A DNA stretch of 64,000 bases. It comes from Varibaculum cambriense. GTDB taxonomy: Bacteria; Actinomycetota; Actinomycetes; Actinomycetales; Actinomycetaceae. A program made the translations under genes and the position numbers. The stretch is from positions 385,101 to 449,100 of the forward strand of contig NZ_PKHX01000001.1 of the NCBI RefSeq assembly GCF_002848005.1. Reading direction: 5' to 3'. A model generated the notes under the pieces. The model worked only from the letters and a program-made list of their open reading frames with translations, was not told the origin of the DNA and made no database searches. Numbering within the stretch: position 1 is the first letter of the stretch; each line of letters starts with the position of its first letter. Shown one piece after another: positions 45,875-55,428 of the stretch.

Positions 45875-47589
45875 TATTTGTTCTCCTCATCGGTTTCGTC
45901 TTTCTCTTCGTTCCAGGTAAATCCATAGAGTGCGTGCTCGTTTTCACCTAGTTTGATGACTCTTGTCCTGTTAACGGTTTCTTCTGCTTCCGCCCGATAT
46001 TTCGGGGTGGCATCGAATGAGAAGAATATTTGTTTGGGGTGGCCATCCTCGGAGGTAAGTTCCGCTGCTCGTTCATAGAGTGTGAGCAGGTTGCCAACAG
46101 GGAAATATGCGAGTTGTTTGATGAGCACGGAGTCGTGGATCAGGATGGGCAGCTTGGTTAATTCTAGAATGGCAAGATCAAATGAAATCAGGTTCTTGGA
46201 TTGCGAACCGGCCCCGTTGTCTCCTTGAGATGAAAAGGTATACCCCGCTTTACCGCGTGATTCTTTGAAGCTAAATAGTGGCGGTTTGCGCTTTTTATTT
46301 GGATAGAGGGCTTGGACGAATTCTTTGGTGAGTCGGTTGATGTTGTGCTCGATATCGCCGAGAATGCGCGGTCGTTGTTCTTTGAGAGCTTTGTTTGTTT
46401 CTTTGCGCAGCTTGTCGAATTCGCGCATTTTGTCATAGGCGTCGATTTGAGCTTCAAGACGTTTAATGGTGGCTGCTAGCTCACCGTTTTCTTCGTAGGT
46501 TTTGTCATCGAGCTCAACTGATTGTTTGAGCTGGTGAATTTGTCGTAGCCGTTGGTTAATCTCGTTGTCCAACACAGCAATTACGCGACGATATTTTTCT
46601 GCCTGCTCGTTAAGCTGGTCTTCATAGACGCCGACGAGGGCTCGGTGATAGTACTCGATGGTTTCGAGTTTCTCTTTGTTTACGTTCGGGAAGAAGTTAT
46701 AGAACTCTTCAAGGTCATCGGTTGTGAGCCTTGATTCTCCCGATAGCGTTGCTTCAACTATTGATAGTTTTCCTTTGAGAACAGAACGTTTGTTCTGTAG
46801 CGAGCGCAACTTAGTCTTAATGTGTTGTTCTTCGTTTTTCGCTTGCTCTGCTGCCTGGAAAAGATCGAGGTCTGCTGTCACTCGCAGTTGTTGAAACGCA
46901 ATCCGTGCTTGCGTTAGTTCTCGCTCGGCTTGGTCGCGTTCTTTCTTATTTCGTATTTTCACGTATTGACTAAGCCCTGTTTTAGCCATCCCTTCAAGCG
47001 AAGAGTAGCTGAGGTTGGCTGCTTTGAGGTCTTCCTCGAGTTGTTTGAGCTTTCCGTACACGCCGAAGAGTTTCTCCAGCGCAAACACACCCTGTTCATC
47101 GGGTTGTGCAGGAGCGGCTTTAAGCGGCTTTTTCAACATGGCAAGTTGCTCGGTATCGATTCGAACGAAGCGGCCTATTAATTCTCGAAGAGTCGAATCG
47201 GGAATGTCTAGACCGTATTGTTCAGCGAGAAATACTCGATAATCGTCTATCTGCCATTCTTCTTTTCGTTCTTTCCATTCAGGATCAAAGTATTCTTGAA
47301 CGAAACCTGGGCGTGAGGTATCGCGGGAGAAATACCTGTCTTGTTCTCCAAAACGGAAGGTAAAGCAAATAGTGTGGTGACCGACAGCATCAGGATCGGT
47401 AATGACGTCAGATTTTGCGAAATCTGCACCACCGAAAGCGTAATCCACGATGGAGAGCAATGTAGATTTGCCGATAGAGTTCTCGGCTTCAGCTCCTCCC
47501 TCAACGACGTTCAGACCAGGGTGAAAAACTATGGGCGGGCGAGGCTCGCCCGCGTCGTTGAATCTGTCAGACCATACGTTAATCAGCAT
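45874..47589 (-). CDS. ABC-3C system ATPase (DUF2326, SMC-like)
   Basis: 571 residues from the ATG at 47589 (TTG at 47595 alternative). The N-terminal P-loop reads NSIGKSTLL with the 'GGAEAENSIGKST' context of the DUF2326 family; two coiled-coil blocks occupy about 180-420; the C-terminal head (GDNGAGSQSKNLISFDLAIL, then LPILIHDS) supplies signature and Walker B strands. ABC-three-component systems pair such an ATPase with a middle component and a variable effector and are regarded as anti-invader systems (Aravind-group classification). Neighbours match that plan. Confidence 0.85.
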   Translation of the reverse strand: MLINVWSDRFNDAGEPRPPIVFHPGLNVVEGGAEAENSIGKSTLLSIVDYAFGGADFAKSDVITDPDAVGHHTICFTFRFGEQDRYFSRDTSRPGFVQEYFDPEWKERKEEWQIDDYRVFLAEQYGLDIPDSTLRELIGRFVRIDTEQLAMLKKPLKAAPAQPDEQGVFALEKLFGVYGKLKQLEEDLKAANLSYSSLEGMAKTGLSQYVKIRNKKERDQAERELTQARIAFQQLRVTADLDLFQAAEQAKNEEQHIKTKLRSLQNKRSVLKGKLSIVEATLSGESRLTTDDLEEFYNFFPNVNKEKLETIEYYHRALVGVYEDQLNEQAEKYRRVIAVLDNEINQRLRQIHQLKQSVELDDKTYEENGELAATIKRLEAQIDAYDKMREFDKLRKETNKALKEQRPRILGDIEHNINRLTKEFVQALYPNKKRKPPLFSFKESRGKAGYTFSSQGDNGAGSQSKNLISFDLAILELTKLPILIHDSVLIKQLAYFPVGNLLTLYERAAELTSEDGHPKQIFFSFDATPKYRAEAEETVNRTRVIKLGENEHALYGFTWNEEKDETDEENK

Positions 47590-47803
47590 GCGCAATCACC
47601 CCGTTTTCAACATCAATCGTTATTTTTCTCAATGCGAGCAGTAGAGTGAGTGCTTCTATAAGTTCAGCCGTCCCGCCTACCTGTTTCACTAGATCAAAAT
47701 GTAAATCAATGAGGCGCATCGGATTATCTAAGTGATTCAGGATGCGCGGAAAGTTGGCGAGGGTTGATTCGTCGAAAGTGTAGAGCTTGTTAGGCAATCG
47801 CAT
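47579..47803 (-). CDS. ABC-3C middle component
   Basis: 74 residues, start ATG with GGAGG upstream. MRLPNKLYTFDESTLANFPRI and the short hydrophobic helix ALTLLLALRKI match middle components (MC6-like) of ABC-three-component systems. It overlaps the genes on both sides by 14-17 bases, so the three products are made in a fixed ratio. Its family role is to connect ATPase and effector. Confidence 0.75.
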   Translation of the reverse strand: MRLPNKLYTFDESTLANFPRILNHLDNPMRLIDLHFDLVKQVGGTAELIEALTLLLALRKITIDVENGVIAHAD

Positions 47804-48941
47804 AGTCTGCCTCCACGTCTACATCTGGGCGGAATACCTCACAAATATGGATGAAGTAGCTGATGAGAATGCCACACACGTAAATGCCACTTCCCGTGTG
47901 ATTGTTCATCCAATCGCATAGTTGCCTGAACTGCCCGGGCTGATCCAACCCCGAGCTTTCGAAGGTCAGCCACGCCCCTTGAACTTGATTGCACAGTCGA
48001 GTGAACTTGAGCTGTTCTCTCGCTTCTTTAGATTTCAGCTGAGTGACGATAAAAGGCTTGTAGACGGACACAGCATCAGCTGCTTGGGAAAGCAAATCAG
48101 CATCGTGAATTTTCTGCTCAAGGTCGACTGCCTTGAATTCGGGATCTGGTATGCGTTGCTCGTAAGGAATGTTGGAAACCGCGTCCAACAACAGGCTGAT
48201 TTCTTTTTCAAGCCCCAAAGGCACAACATTGTCGGCAAGGCGATGTTTAGCAAGAAGACGTGCAAGGTTAGCTCGTAGCTGTTGTTCTTCTTTTTTCGTG
48301 TGAGCCAGCTGGTATTTTTCGCCATGCTCGGTGCATAACACTGCGAAATCATCGCGTACAGGCTCTGCAATATCCTCGTCGAGAAGCACGATCACGTAGG
48401 AGGCCTTGGATTTATCGTGCGATTCGATATTGAGGGTTTTTCCGCACTGCAGACAACCATCCGATAAGACGAGAAGTTCTTCGCGATACCTAGCCTTCGC
48501 AGCTAGTTGGCGAATACGAATCCGTGCTTGCAAATCAGGATTTTTTATTTTTGCGAGCCGCTCGAGAATGTCCAGCAGAATCAGGCAGGCATCTTCAGCC
48601 ACGTGCGTTAAGCGAATCCTTACTCCAAAACTCTCAAAATTGAGACGGATAAGATTCTGCGCTGGCTCATCTAAATCCTCAATCAGACAAATGAGATTAT
48701 CTATATTCAAGCGAGAATAAATTGCGTTTGCTAGCCCTTTGCTAAATCCCGCGTCGCGTGACATAAGCGAGGTAAGTACATCATCGGATATTGAGGCCGT
48801 GCTTGTGGGGTCGTTTCGCGTATTCCATTCTCCCTCATTGGCAGTAGTAAACATGGAGATCAGTTCACGCGCATAACTAGGCCCATGGAGGTTGCCAGGA
48901 ACAACAGGGCGTACTGATTTAGCCCACTGGTGGAACTGCAC
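47790..48941 (-). CDS. ABC-3C effector component
   Basis: 383 residues; GTG start behind AGGAGGTGAACA. Residues ~100-190 are a helical region like the C-terminal-domain proteins of ABC-3C systems. CLQCG...LCTEHG (about 163-203) has spacing like a degenerate HNH-type zinc site, suggesting nuclease ancestry; the catalytic His is not certain. The C-terminal third has helices that could bind the middle component. First gene of the operon, so expression starts here. Function as DNA-targeting effector is inferred. Confidence 0.68.
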   Translation of the reverse strand: MQFHQWAKSVRPVVPGNLHGPSYARELISMFTTANEGEWNTRNDPTSTASISDDVLTSLMSRDAGFSKGLANAIYSRLNIDNLICLIEDLDEPAQNLIRLNFESFGVRIRLTHVAEDACLILLDILERLAKIKNPDLQARIRIRQLAAKARYREELLVLSDGCLQCGKTLNIESHDKSKASYVIVLLDEDIAEPVRDDFAVLCTEHGEKYQLAHTKKEEQQLRANLARLLAKHRLADNVVPLGLEKEISLLLDAVSNIPYEQRIPDPEFKAVDLEQKIHDADLLSQAADAVSVYKPFIVTQLKSKEAREQLKFTRLCNQVQGAWLTFESSGLDQPGQFRQLCDWMNNHTGSGIYVCGILISYFIHICEVFRPDVDVEADYAIA

Positions 48942-49394
48942 TGTTCACCTCCTAACGAAGTTTTCTCAAAAACTCTCAAAGTTTTGCCTCAACGTTTCTC
49001 AAAGCTTGCGAAAGCCCATTATTTAACCTTTTCGTGAAGCCCAGCGATGGGATTCGTTGTGGCGGAATGACGAGATAGTCGCCTTTCATTATATCGAATC
49101 AACCTGCGATGTGTGAAGAGAAACTTCACAAGCGCATGAATCGGCGGTTAGAAGGCGACGTTCTCGAGCATCCCGCACACATCTATTAGTGAGGTCACCA
49201 CGAGCCAGCGCGCAATCGGTGCGTGGCAACCTCACGACCGACAAATAGCGACAAGCAATAAGTCGGGAGATCTGCGGAGCAGCCAGCACTGGCCATTACC
49301 TTCATAGGCGATGGCTTGTTGCTTGGTTTGTTCTTGCAGGTCGACCTCATAACTGAATATCGCTCCGTGGATCTCCCGGAAGGGAAATCCACAA
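48942..49394. other. Gene-free stretch between ABC-3C and prophage genes
   Basis: It contains CTCAAA-rich near-repeats just upstream of the ABC-3C start (48960-49005), a nested hairpin at 49189-49235 and the leader of the phage regulator. No coding frame is convincing. Confidence 0.5.
49189..49235 (+). other. Nested hairpin before the prophage early operon
   Basis: GTGAGGT (49189-49195) pairs with ACCTCAC (49229-49235), then a symmetrical CA/CA internal loop, then CCACG (49198-49202) pairs with CGTGG (49222-49226). The design suggests an RNA element or a protein-binding site. Confidence 0.5.
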
Positions 49395-49931
49395 ATGAAA
49401 GTACAAATCCGTTACGAAAAGCAAAAGTTCGATGTGAAGAAACCTGCAGAGTATGTGGAGGTTGAGGTGAGTGATGGCGAGGTGGTCTCGATGATTGAGG
49501 CTGATTATCGTCAACGCCGCGATATGGTACAAAGCCTTGAATTGGTGCAGCGGCGTTCTATTGAGGAGATTGTCCGGGAGGAGATTAATAAGCCGGAGTA
49601 TAACCAGGCGAAGCAGTGGGTGCGCAATACGGATTCGTGTTGGCGTGCTCCTTTGGCTGGTGGCGGCAATATTTTTGATGAGTTGGTCGACCAGTATGGT
49701 CACATGAAAGCGTTCGATGATCCGTTTGATGACGTAGATACGCGGTTGACGGTTGAGAGTGCTTTGGCTGGCTTGGATGAGCGTGAGCGCTTCATCGTTA
49801 TCCAGAATCGTTTGAATCAGGTGCCTTTGACTGTGGTGGCGGCTGAGCTTGGGATTACTCAGCCTCGTGCCTCGCAGTTGTTGAAATCTGCGCGGGCGAA
49901 GATTGCCGCCGAAATTGGTCTTGATTTCTGA
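49395..49931 (+). CDS. Phage sigma-70 region-4-like regulator
   Basis: 178 residues; GGAAGGGAAATCC precedes the ATG. The C-terminal part (LDERERFIVIQNRLNQVPLTVVAAELGITQPRASQLL) is a sigma region 4 helix-turn-helix; the N-terminal half, with the RRSIEEIVREEINKPEY segment, lacks regions 2 and 3. Such proteins head the replication module of many Firmicutes and actinobacterial prophages and activate phage transcription. Confidence 0.82.
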   Translation: MKVQIRYEKQKFDVKKPAEYVEVEVSDGEVVSMIEADYRQRRDMVQSLELVQRRSIEEIVREEINKPEYNQAKQWVRNTDSCWRAPLAGGGNIFDELVDQYGHMKAFDDPFDDVDTRLTVESALAGLDERERFIVIQNRLNQVPLTVVAAELGITQPRASQLLKSARAKIAAEIGLDF

Positions 49932-49952
49932 TTTATATTTCGGCTCCCTGGA

Positions 49953-50007
49953 AGCCCTCCTAGTGAAGGAACACAGCGTGAAGGCAGTGGGTCTCACTGG
50001 GAGGGTT
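49953..50007 (+). other. Long stem-loop between the first two phage genes
   Basis: AGCCCTCCTAGTGA (49953-49966) pairs over 14 positions, two of them G-U, with TCACTGGGAGGGTT (49994-50007) around 27 bases. It ends 20 bases before the next start and could modulate its translation. Confidence 0.45.
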
Positions 50008-50027
50008 CTTTCAGGAAGGAGCTGGTG

Positions 50028-50309
50028 ATGAGCCGGAAACTACGTGTGAAGGTCAGTAAGCATTCTGACCCGGATGCTGTGGCATCGGTGGGTATGCGCC
50101 GCCTGTCACGAAGGGTTTTGCGCAAGCTCACGGGTCACAGTGGGCGGTGTGCAGTGTTATTGCCGGGGCGGGATGTGCAATCCATTGAAATCATTGACAA
50201 CGACCAGTCGAAGATATCAGGTAAGCGGCGTGGTTCGTTTGCGGATGAGGATTTCGAGTCGTTCATGAAGGCCGTATTTGGTCCTGATCAGGCAGATGAG
50301 GTGGCGTGA
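50028..50309 (+). CDS. Phage hypothetical protein
   Basis: 93 residues, basic N-terminus (MSRKLRVKVSKHSD) and acidic tail. AAGGAG is upstream of the ATG. No family is recognised. It is overlapped at its end by the next gene (GTGATG). Confidence 0.7.
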   Translation: MSRKLRVKVSKHSDPDAVASVGMRRLSRRVLRKLTGHSGRCAVLLPGRDVQSIEIIDNDQSKISGKRRGSFADEDFESFMKAVFGPDQADEVA

Positions 50310-50707
50310 TGACTCCAGTTAACCATGTAGCCAATATGCGTCAAATTTTCGTCAATCTTCGCCAAGATTTGAAAAGCCTGCAAGCCGAGATAGAAGCAAC
50401 TGAGAACGACCTGCTGTATTGGATGGAATCAGGTATCGAAGCGGACTATATGCTCACGGGCGGGCCGGGTGAACCCGAAACCGTCGAGAATCAACAAGCA
50501 GAATCTGTCAGCGAATCTCAGCCGCAGGTCAAGCTGCTGCCACTGGAGGAAGTGCGCGGCGTGTTGGCGGATTATGCACGCTCGGGTTTGAATGACTTCA
50601 TCAAAGCCAAGATTCGCTCGTTTGAGCATACGAAGCTTTCACAGTTGACGGTGGAGCAAGCCAACGCGGTGCTCGCTGCAGCTGAGGCCGAGGCTGGTGG
50701 TGCATGA
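50309..50707 (+). CDS. Phage hypothetical protein with helical N-terminus
   Basis: 132 residues. The first 45 residues form a predicted coiled coil (VNLRQDLKSLQAEIEATEND), then an acidic linker, then about 60 helical residues. No recognised family. It overlaps both neighbours by a few bases, fitting the tightly packed phage operon. Confidence 0.7.
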   Translation: MTPVNHVANMRQIFVNLRQDLKSLQAEIEATENDLLYWMESGIEADYMLTGGPGEPETVENQQAESVSESQPQVKLLPLEEVRGVLADYARSGLNDFIKAKIRSFEHTKLSQLTVEQANAVLAAAEAEAGGA

Positions 50708-51861
50708 TGCCACCGCAAAAACACGCACTCTTGAGCGCCTCGTCGGCGCATCGTTGGTTGCACTGTCCCCCATCAGCGAAACTCACGGCTGGGGTGACAG
50801 AGGCTCCAAGTGAAGCTGCACTTCAAGGCACGGCGGCTCACGCGTTGGCAGAACATAAGCTGCGCCGAGCACTCAAGCAGCAATCTAAACGCCCCGTCTC
50901 CAAATACGAAGATGACGAGATGAATACCCACACCGACGATTACGTCTCCTACGTGCTCGAACAATACGAGCAAGCAAAACAGGTGACGTCTGGCGCGGTG
51001 ATTTACATCGAGCAACACTTGGATTTCTCCCACGTTGTGCCTGGTGGTTTCGGCACTGGCGACTGCCTCATCGTGGCTGATGGCACGCTGCACGTAATCG
51101 ATTTGAAATATGGCTTGGGCGTGCTGGTAGAAGCTGAGTGGAACCCGCAAATGATGCTCTACGCGATCGGTGCACTTGCCTTGTTCGACGCTCTTTATGA
51201 CATTGAGCAGGTGGCATTAACGGTTTTTCAGCCACGGCGCGAAAACATCTCCACCTGGACGATTAGCGTCACTGAGCTGAACAAGTGGGCCGAGCAGACG
51301 CTCAAGCCTGCAGCCGAACTAGCAGCTAACGGTGAGGGCGAGTTTTGTGCTGGTTATTGGTGTCAGTTCTGCCGCATCGCCTCCACCTGTAGAGCCAGGG
51401 CCAAAGCGAACCTTGAGCTAGCCAAGTATGAGTTCGCCCCGCCAGCCGAACTCAGCCCAGCCGAGGTGGCTGATGTGTTGACACGGATTCCTGGTCTGAC
51501 CAAATGGGCAACTGATGTCCAAGACTATGCCCTCAGTCAAGCCCTTTCCGGTGAGCGGTACGAGGGTTTCAAGTTGGTGGCTGGCCACTCAATCCGCAAA
51601 TACACAGATGAGAATGCGGTGGCTGAGGCTGCGAAAGCTGCAGGCTACCGCGATATCTATAAACGATCACTGCTCACTATTACCGCGATGGAACGCCTCA
51701 TGGGAAAGAAGAACTTCTCCGAAATCCTCGGGAATCTAGTGGTAAAACCCGAGGGTAAACCCACCCTGGTTCCCGTCACTGACAAACGCCCAGAACTCCA
51801 GGTGGATTCTGCGGCTGACGATTTCACAAACATCGACAATCAACAGAAAGAAGGTAAATAA
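50707..51861 (+). CDS. DUF2800 PD-(D/E)XK nuclease-like phage protein
   Basis: 384 residues. The N-terminus SASSAHRWLHCPPSAKLT carries the first iron-sulfur-type cysteine; TLHVIDLKYG has the D-x-K catalytic pair; CAGYWCQFCRIASTC gives the remaining cysteines, the Cas4/RecB-like arrangement. The DUF2800 family precedes DUF2815 and a PolA-type polymerase in many prophages, exactly as here; it is thought to work in phage recombination or replication. Confidence 0.85.
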   Translation: MPPQKHALLSASSAHRWLHCPPSAKLTAGVTEAPSEAALQGTAAHALAEHKLRRALKQQSKRPVSKYEDDEMNTHTDDYVSYVLEQYEQAKQVTSGAVIYIEQHLDFSHVVPGGFGTGDCLIVADGTLHVIDLKYGLGVLVEAEWNPQMMLYAIGALALFDALYDIEQVALTVFQPRRENISTWTISVTELNKWAEQTLKPAAELAANGEGEFCAGYWCQFCRIASTCRARAKANLELAKYEFAPPAELSPAEVADVLTRIPGLTKWATDVQDYALSQALSGERYEGFKLVAGHSIRKYTDENAVAEAAKAAGYRDIYKRSLLTITAMERLMGKKNFSEILGNLVVKPEGKPTLVPVTDKRPELQVDSAADDFTNIDNQQKEGK

Positions 51862-51863
51862 TC

Positions 51864-52436
51864 ATGTCGACCCGAGTGAACCCGAAAACCAAGAAAAACA
51901 ACCCGACCAAGGTCATCACCGGCGAAATACGTTTGAGCTACGCAAACGTGTGGGAGGCAAAATCTATTAACGTCGGCAAGCCGAAGTTCTCGGTATCGCT
52001 TCTTATTCCTAAGGATGATGCTGCGACTATCGATGCGATTAATGCTGCTATCGAGGCAGCCATCACCGAGGGTATTGGAAAGTTCGGAGGAAAAATCCCG
52101 CCACGCGCATCTTTGAAGCTACCGCTACGTGATGGAGATACTGAGCGTGACGATGAGGCTTATGCCGGACATTTCTTCGTAAACGCCAACAGTATTAATG
52201 CTCCGCAGATCGTGGATCAGGACGTGAATCCAATCCTTGACCGCTCCGAAGTCTATTCCGGCTGCTACGGGCGAGTTTCCATCAATTTCTACGCTTTCAA
52301 CACCAACGGAAACCGTGGCGTGGCCTGCGGTCTTGGCAATATTCAAAAGACCCGTGATGGTGAGCCACTCGGTGGCCACGTGAGCGCATCCTCCGAGTTC
52401 GATACTTGGGATGCAGACGAGGACTTCCTCGCCTAA
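51864..52436 (+). CDS. DUF2815 phage single-stranded DNA-binding protein
   Basis: 190 residues. VITGEIRLSYANVWEAKSIN and KFSVSLLIPKDD followed by the aromatic-rich strand pairs are the DUF2815 pattern, an OB-fold-like ssDNA-binding protein of phage replisomes. It lies two bases after the DUF2800 gene. Confidence 0.85.
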   Translation: MSTRVNPKTKKNNPTKVITGEIRLSYANVWEAKSINVGKPKFSVSLLIPKDDAATIDAINAAIEAAITEGIGKFGGKIPPRASLKLPLRDGDTERDDEAYAGHFFVNANSINAPQIVDQDVNPILDRSEVYSGCYGRVSINFYAFNTNGNRGVACGLGNIQKTRDGEPLGGHVSASSEFDTWDADEDFLA

Positions 52437-52507
52437 AGCAAACCAATCCACTCAAGGGGCGGAGCCAAGCCGGTTGGCTCCGCCCCACCCAGCCGTTAAG
52501 GAACACT

Positions 52508-54430
52508 ATGCGCACGCTCAGTATCGACATCGAAACTTTCTCGCCAATCAGCCTCGCCAAATCAGGAGTCTACAAATACTGTAACCACCCTGACTTCGAG
52601 ATTCTCTTGTTCTCCTACGCGATCGACGACTGCGCGGTGCGCACGGTGGATTTAGCATCCGGAGAGCAACTCCCAGCAAAGATTCTTAGAGCACTTGATG
52701 ACCCTGCCGTGGTTAAGTGGGCTTACAACGCTGCTTTTGAACGCACCTGCCTCAGTGCATATCTGGGCAGGCGGCTTGATCCTGCTGGGTGGCGTTGCTC
52801 AATGATATGGGCAGCAAGCCTTGGCTTGCCACTTTCTCTTAAAGACGTCAGCAAAGTGCTGAATCTCGATGCTCAAAAGATGGATGAAGGTAAAGATCTC
52901 ATCAAGCACTTCTGCGTACCGGATGACAACAGCCAGCGGCGGCTCCCCAGCAGCGACCCGGCTGGCTGGAAGCTGTTCAAGATGTATAACGCGCGAGATG
53001 TAGAAGTAGAAACAGCAATCCGACACAAGCTCGCCAACTTCCCAGTACCCGATTACCTCTGGGAGCAGTATGAGGTCGATCAACGGATCAATGACCTTGG
53101 TATCCGTATCGACACCACATTGGCCGCAAACGCTATAACTATTGACGAATCCCACCGGGCGCAAGCACTCGCCCGTGCGCGCAAACTCACCGGTCTGGAT
53201 AATCCTGCTTCGCCATTACAGCTACAAGAATGGTTAAACCAGCATGGCTGCACGATAGAGTCTATGGCGAAAGAGTCAGTCGATGATGCTCTTGCGAACG
53301 CTACTGGTCAGGTGCGAGAAGCCTTGGAACTGCGTCAGGAGTTATCGCGCTCATCCGTGGCGAAATACCGCAAGATGATAGACGTCACCTGCACTGATCA
53401 GCGGGCGCATGGTCTGCTCCAGTTTTATGGGGCTAACCGTACAGGGCGGTGGGCTGGACGTCTTGTGCAAGTACAAAACCTGCCCAGGAATTATCTGCCG
53501 GATCTTGCTCAGGCTCGTGGCTTGGTGCGTGATGGTAACGGTGAGGCGCTCGACATGCTTTATTCTTCCGTGCCCGATACTCTCACTCAGTTGATTCGCA
53601 CCGCATTCATCCCCTCGGAAGCTCACCGGTTCATCGTCGCCGATTATTCGGCGATTGAGGCGCGAGTGCTGGCGTGGCTTGCTGGTGAGGAAACCACGCT
53701 TGCCGCGTTCAAGAACGGTGAAGACCTTTATTGCGCGACCGCTTCGGCGATGTTTGGTGTGCCTGTGGAAAAGCACGGAGTCAACAGTGAGCTTCGGCAG
53801 AAAGGAAAAATCGCTGTCCTTGCTTGTGGCTACAACGGCTCCGTGGGCGCGCTCAAAGCCATGGGCGCTTTGAAAATGGGGCTAAGCGAGGACGAGCTAC
53901 AACCCATTGTGGACGCTTGGCGGCAAGCCAACCCTAATATTGTGCAGCTGTGGCACAAGGTCGACAATGCCGCTACCAGGGCAATTAGCACGAGCAAGCC
54001 TGTTACGTTGCGTAACCTGGGTTTCGAGAAGAAATCCGGGATGCTCTTCATCACCTTGCCAAGCGGTCGGCGCTTGGCGTATGTGAAGCCAGGTATTGGC
54101 GTGAACAGGTTCGGCGGCACCTCGATTACTTATTGGGGTCAGGGAGTGGCTCGGAAGTGGCAGAAACTAGAGACTTATGGTGGAAAACTGGTCGAGAACA
54201 TCGTTCAAGCCACCGCCAGAGACCTCCTAGCCGAAGCCATCACCCGCATTGAGAATGCCGGTCATCGAATTGTGATGCATATTCACGACGAAGTCGTCAT
54301 CGACGAACCCATCAATTCCGGCACCACCGTTGCTAACATATGCGCCCTCATGAACGAGCTACCCCAATGGGCTGAGGGTTTACCGATTGATGCAGCCGGG
54401 TACGAATGCGGCTTCTATCAGAAGGATTAG
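52508..54430 (+). CDS. Phage family A DNA polymerase
   Basis: 640 residues from the ATG at 52508; an earlier frame start (52406) runs through the upstream gene. The 3'-5' exonuclease has LSIDIETFSP (DxE) and AYNAAFE; the polymerase domain has ADYSAIEARVLAWLAGEE (motif A), GQKGKIAVLACGYNGS-like motif B region and HIHDEVVID (motif C). It replicates the phage genome. Shorter than host PolI and lacking the 5' nuclease, as usual for phage forms. Confidence 0.94.
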   Translation: MRTLSIDIETFSPISLAKSGVYKYCNHPDFEILLFSYAIDDCAVRTVDLASGEQLPAKILRALDDPAVVKWAYNAAFERTCLSAYLGRRLDPAGWRCSMIWAASLGLPLSLKDVSKVLNLDAQKMDEGKDLIKHFCVPDDNSQRRLPSSDPAGWKLFKMYNARDVEVETAIRHKLANFPVPDYLWEQYEVDQRINDLGIRIDTTLAANAITIDESHRAQALARARKLTGLDNPASPLQLQEWLNQHGCTIESMAKESVDDALANATGQVREALELRQELSRSSVAKYRKMIDVTCTDQRAHGLLQFYGANRTGRWAGRLVQVQNLPRNYLPDLAQARGLVRDGNGEALDMLYSSVPDTLTQLIRTAFIPSEAHRFIVADYSAIEARVLAWLAGEETTLAAFKNGEDLYCATASAMFGVPVEKHGVNSELRQKGKIAVLACGYNGSVGALKAMGALKMGLSEDELQPIVDAWRQANPNIVQLWHKVDNAATRAISTSKPVTLRNLGFEKKSGMLFITLPSGRRLAYVKPGIGVNRFGGTSITYWGQGVARKWQKLETYGGKLVENIVQATARDLLAEAITRIENAGHRIVMHIHDEVVIDEPINSGTTVANICALMNELPQWAEGLPIDAAGYECGFYQKD

Positions 54431-55395
54431 TTGATACCCCAGAGCGGGTTCTGCTGCCAGTTTTCTGGAATACCGAGATGGCTCGGTGGTAGTGGCTCAA
54501 GAATTGGGTAACTAGCTATCACACTAGGAAGCAGAGCCGCGTCACCGATATTAAGCTTTATGAGCAAGTATTGGACAATTGTGAGCTGACCAAACAGACG
54601 GTTCATCACCGAAGCTACAGCATCCAATTCAGGATGTACCCCAATCTTCGGTAGGCGCGGCTTGAGAGCATAAACCCTGTTAAACATACGCGCATGGTGA
54701 GCCGAATAATTACGCAAAATATTGAGACTTTTCAGCCAGGAACCAAACTGTGCCCCGTTCAAACCTACCCGGCCAGCAATCGTCTCGCGCACCGGTATTG
54801 GCGCTAGCTGAAACAAGTATGACAGTGAACCCCAGTCCATCACTTCTACCGCTGCCCAAATCGGCAACTGGCCACCATATTTCTGGTTATGGTGCATCAC
54901 GAAATCTTCTCGCGACCCCGTTAATTCTTTACGATAGCGCTTCAGCCACTGCTCATATTTCACTGACGGGCACGGTTTTGGTTTCGTCTCATAAGCCACT
55001 GGACCGAGCAGCTCTGGATGCAGGTGGGCAAGCGGATCAATACGACCAAGCTCGTGGCCAAGCATAGAGCGCACCGAGAGTTCTATATGAGCGAGCGCAC
55101 TAAACACTGCTTCCCGCAGACGCCAATCAAAATCATAAACAGCATCAATATCAGCAAGATTCGTGCCAGGAATAAACACATCGCGGCGCGCACCATCTGC
55201 CCCTATCTCACGCCACGAGTACCAATACCCGGAAAGCCGATAATAATTCACTCGTTCCAACAGATGCCGTGCCAACTGATCGGAATCAATCACCATCCCG
55301 CGAGAGCGTAACAAGTTGATCTGCTCGCCATGCGTCTTGAACGCCTTACCGCTCCCGGTAGCGCTCTGCACTTGTCGGCTCTGCTGCGGGCTCAC
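54427..55395 (-). CDS. Abi-family HEPN protein (AbiD/AbiF-like), antisense in the prophage
   Basis: 322 residues, GTG start behind GAGGGAGGTG. YYRLSGYWYSWRE and DFDWRLREAVFSALAHIELSVR are classic Abi_2 motifs. Two R-x4-H sequences are present: RSMLGH (109-114) and RNYSAH (228-233), as expected for HEPN ribonucleases. It stands antisense between polymerase and antirepressor genes with its own promoter-like sequence, overlapping the polymerase stop by four bases. Typical of a phage-borne 'moron' that excludes other phages. A candidate RNA lies 34 bases upstream. Confidence 0.88.
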   Translation of the reverse strand: MSPQQSRQVQSATGSGKAFKTHGEQINLLRSRGMVIDSDQLARHLLERVNYYRLSGYWYSWREIGADGARRDVFIPGTNLADIDAVYDFDWRLREAVFSALAHIELSVRSMLGHELGRIDPLAHLHPELLGPVAYETKPKPCPSVKYEQWLKRYRKELTGSREDFVMHHNQKYGGQLPIWAAVEVMDWGSLSYLFQLAPIPVRETIAGRVGLNGAQFGSWLKSLNILRNYSAHHARMFNRVYALKPRLPKIGVHPELDAVASVMNRLFGQLTIVQYLLIKLNIGDAALLPSVIASYPILEPLPPSHLGIPENWQQNPLWGIN

Positions 55396-55428
55396 GACGG
55401 CACCTCCCTCGAGCCTAGAAATGATGAG

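Noticed and set aside
49153..49240. CRISPR-like repeat suspected from recurring short motifs
   Set aside because: Only one nested hairpin is present; there are no regularly spaced repeats and no cas genes in the window.
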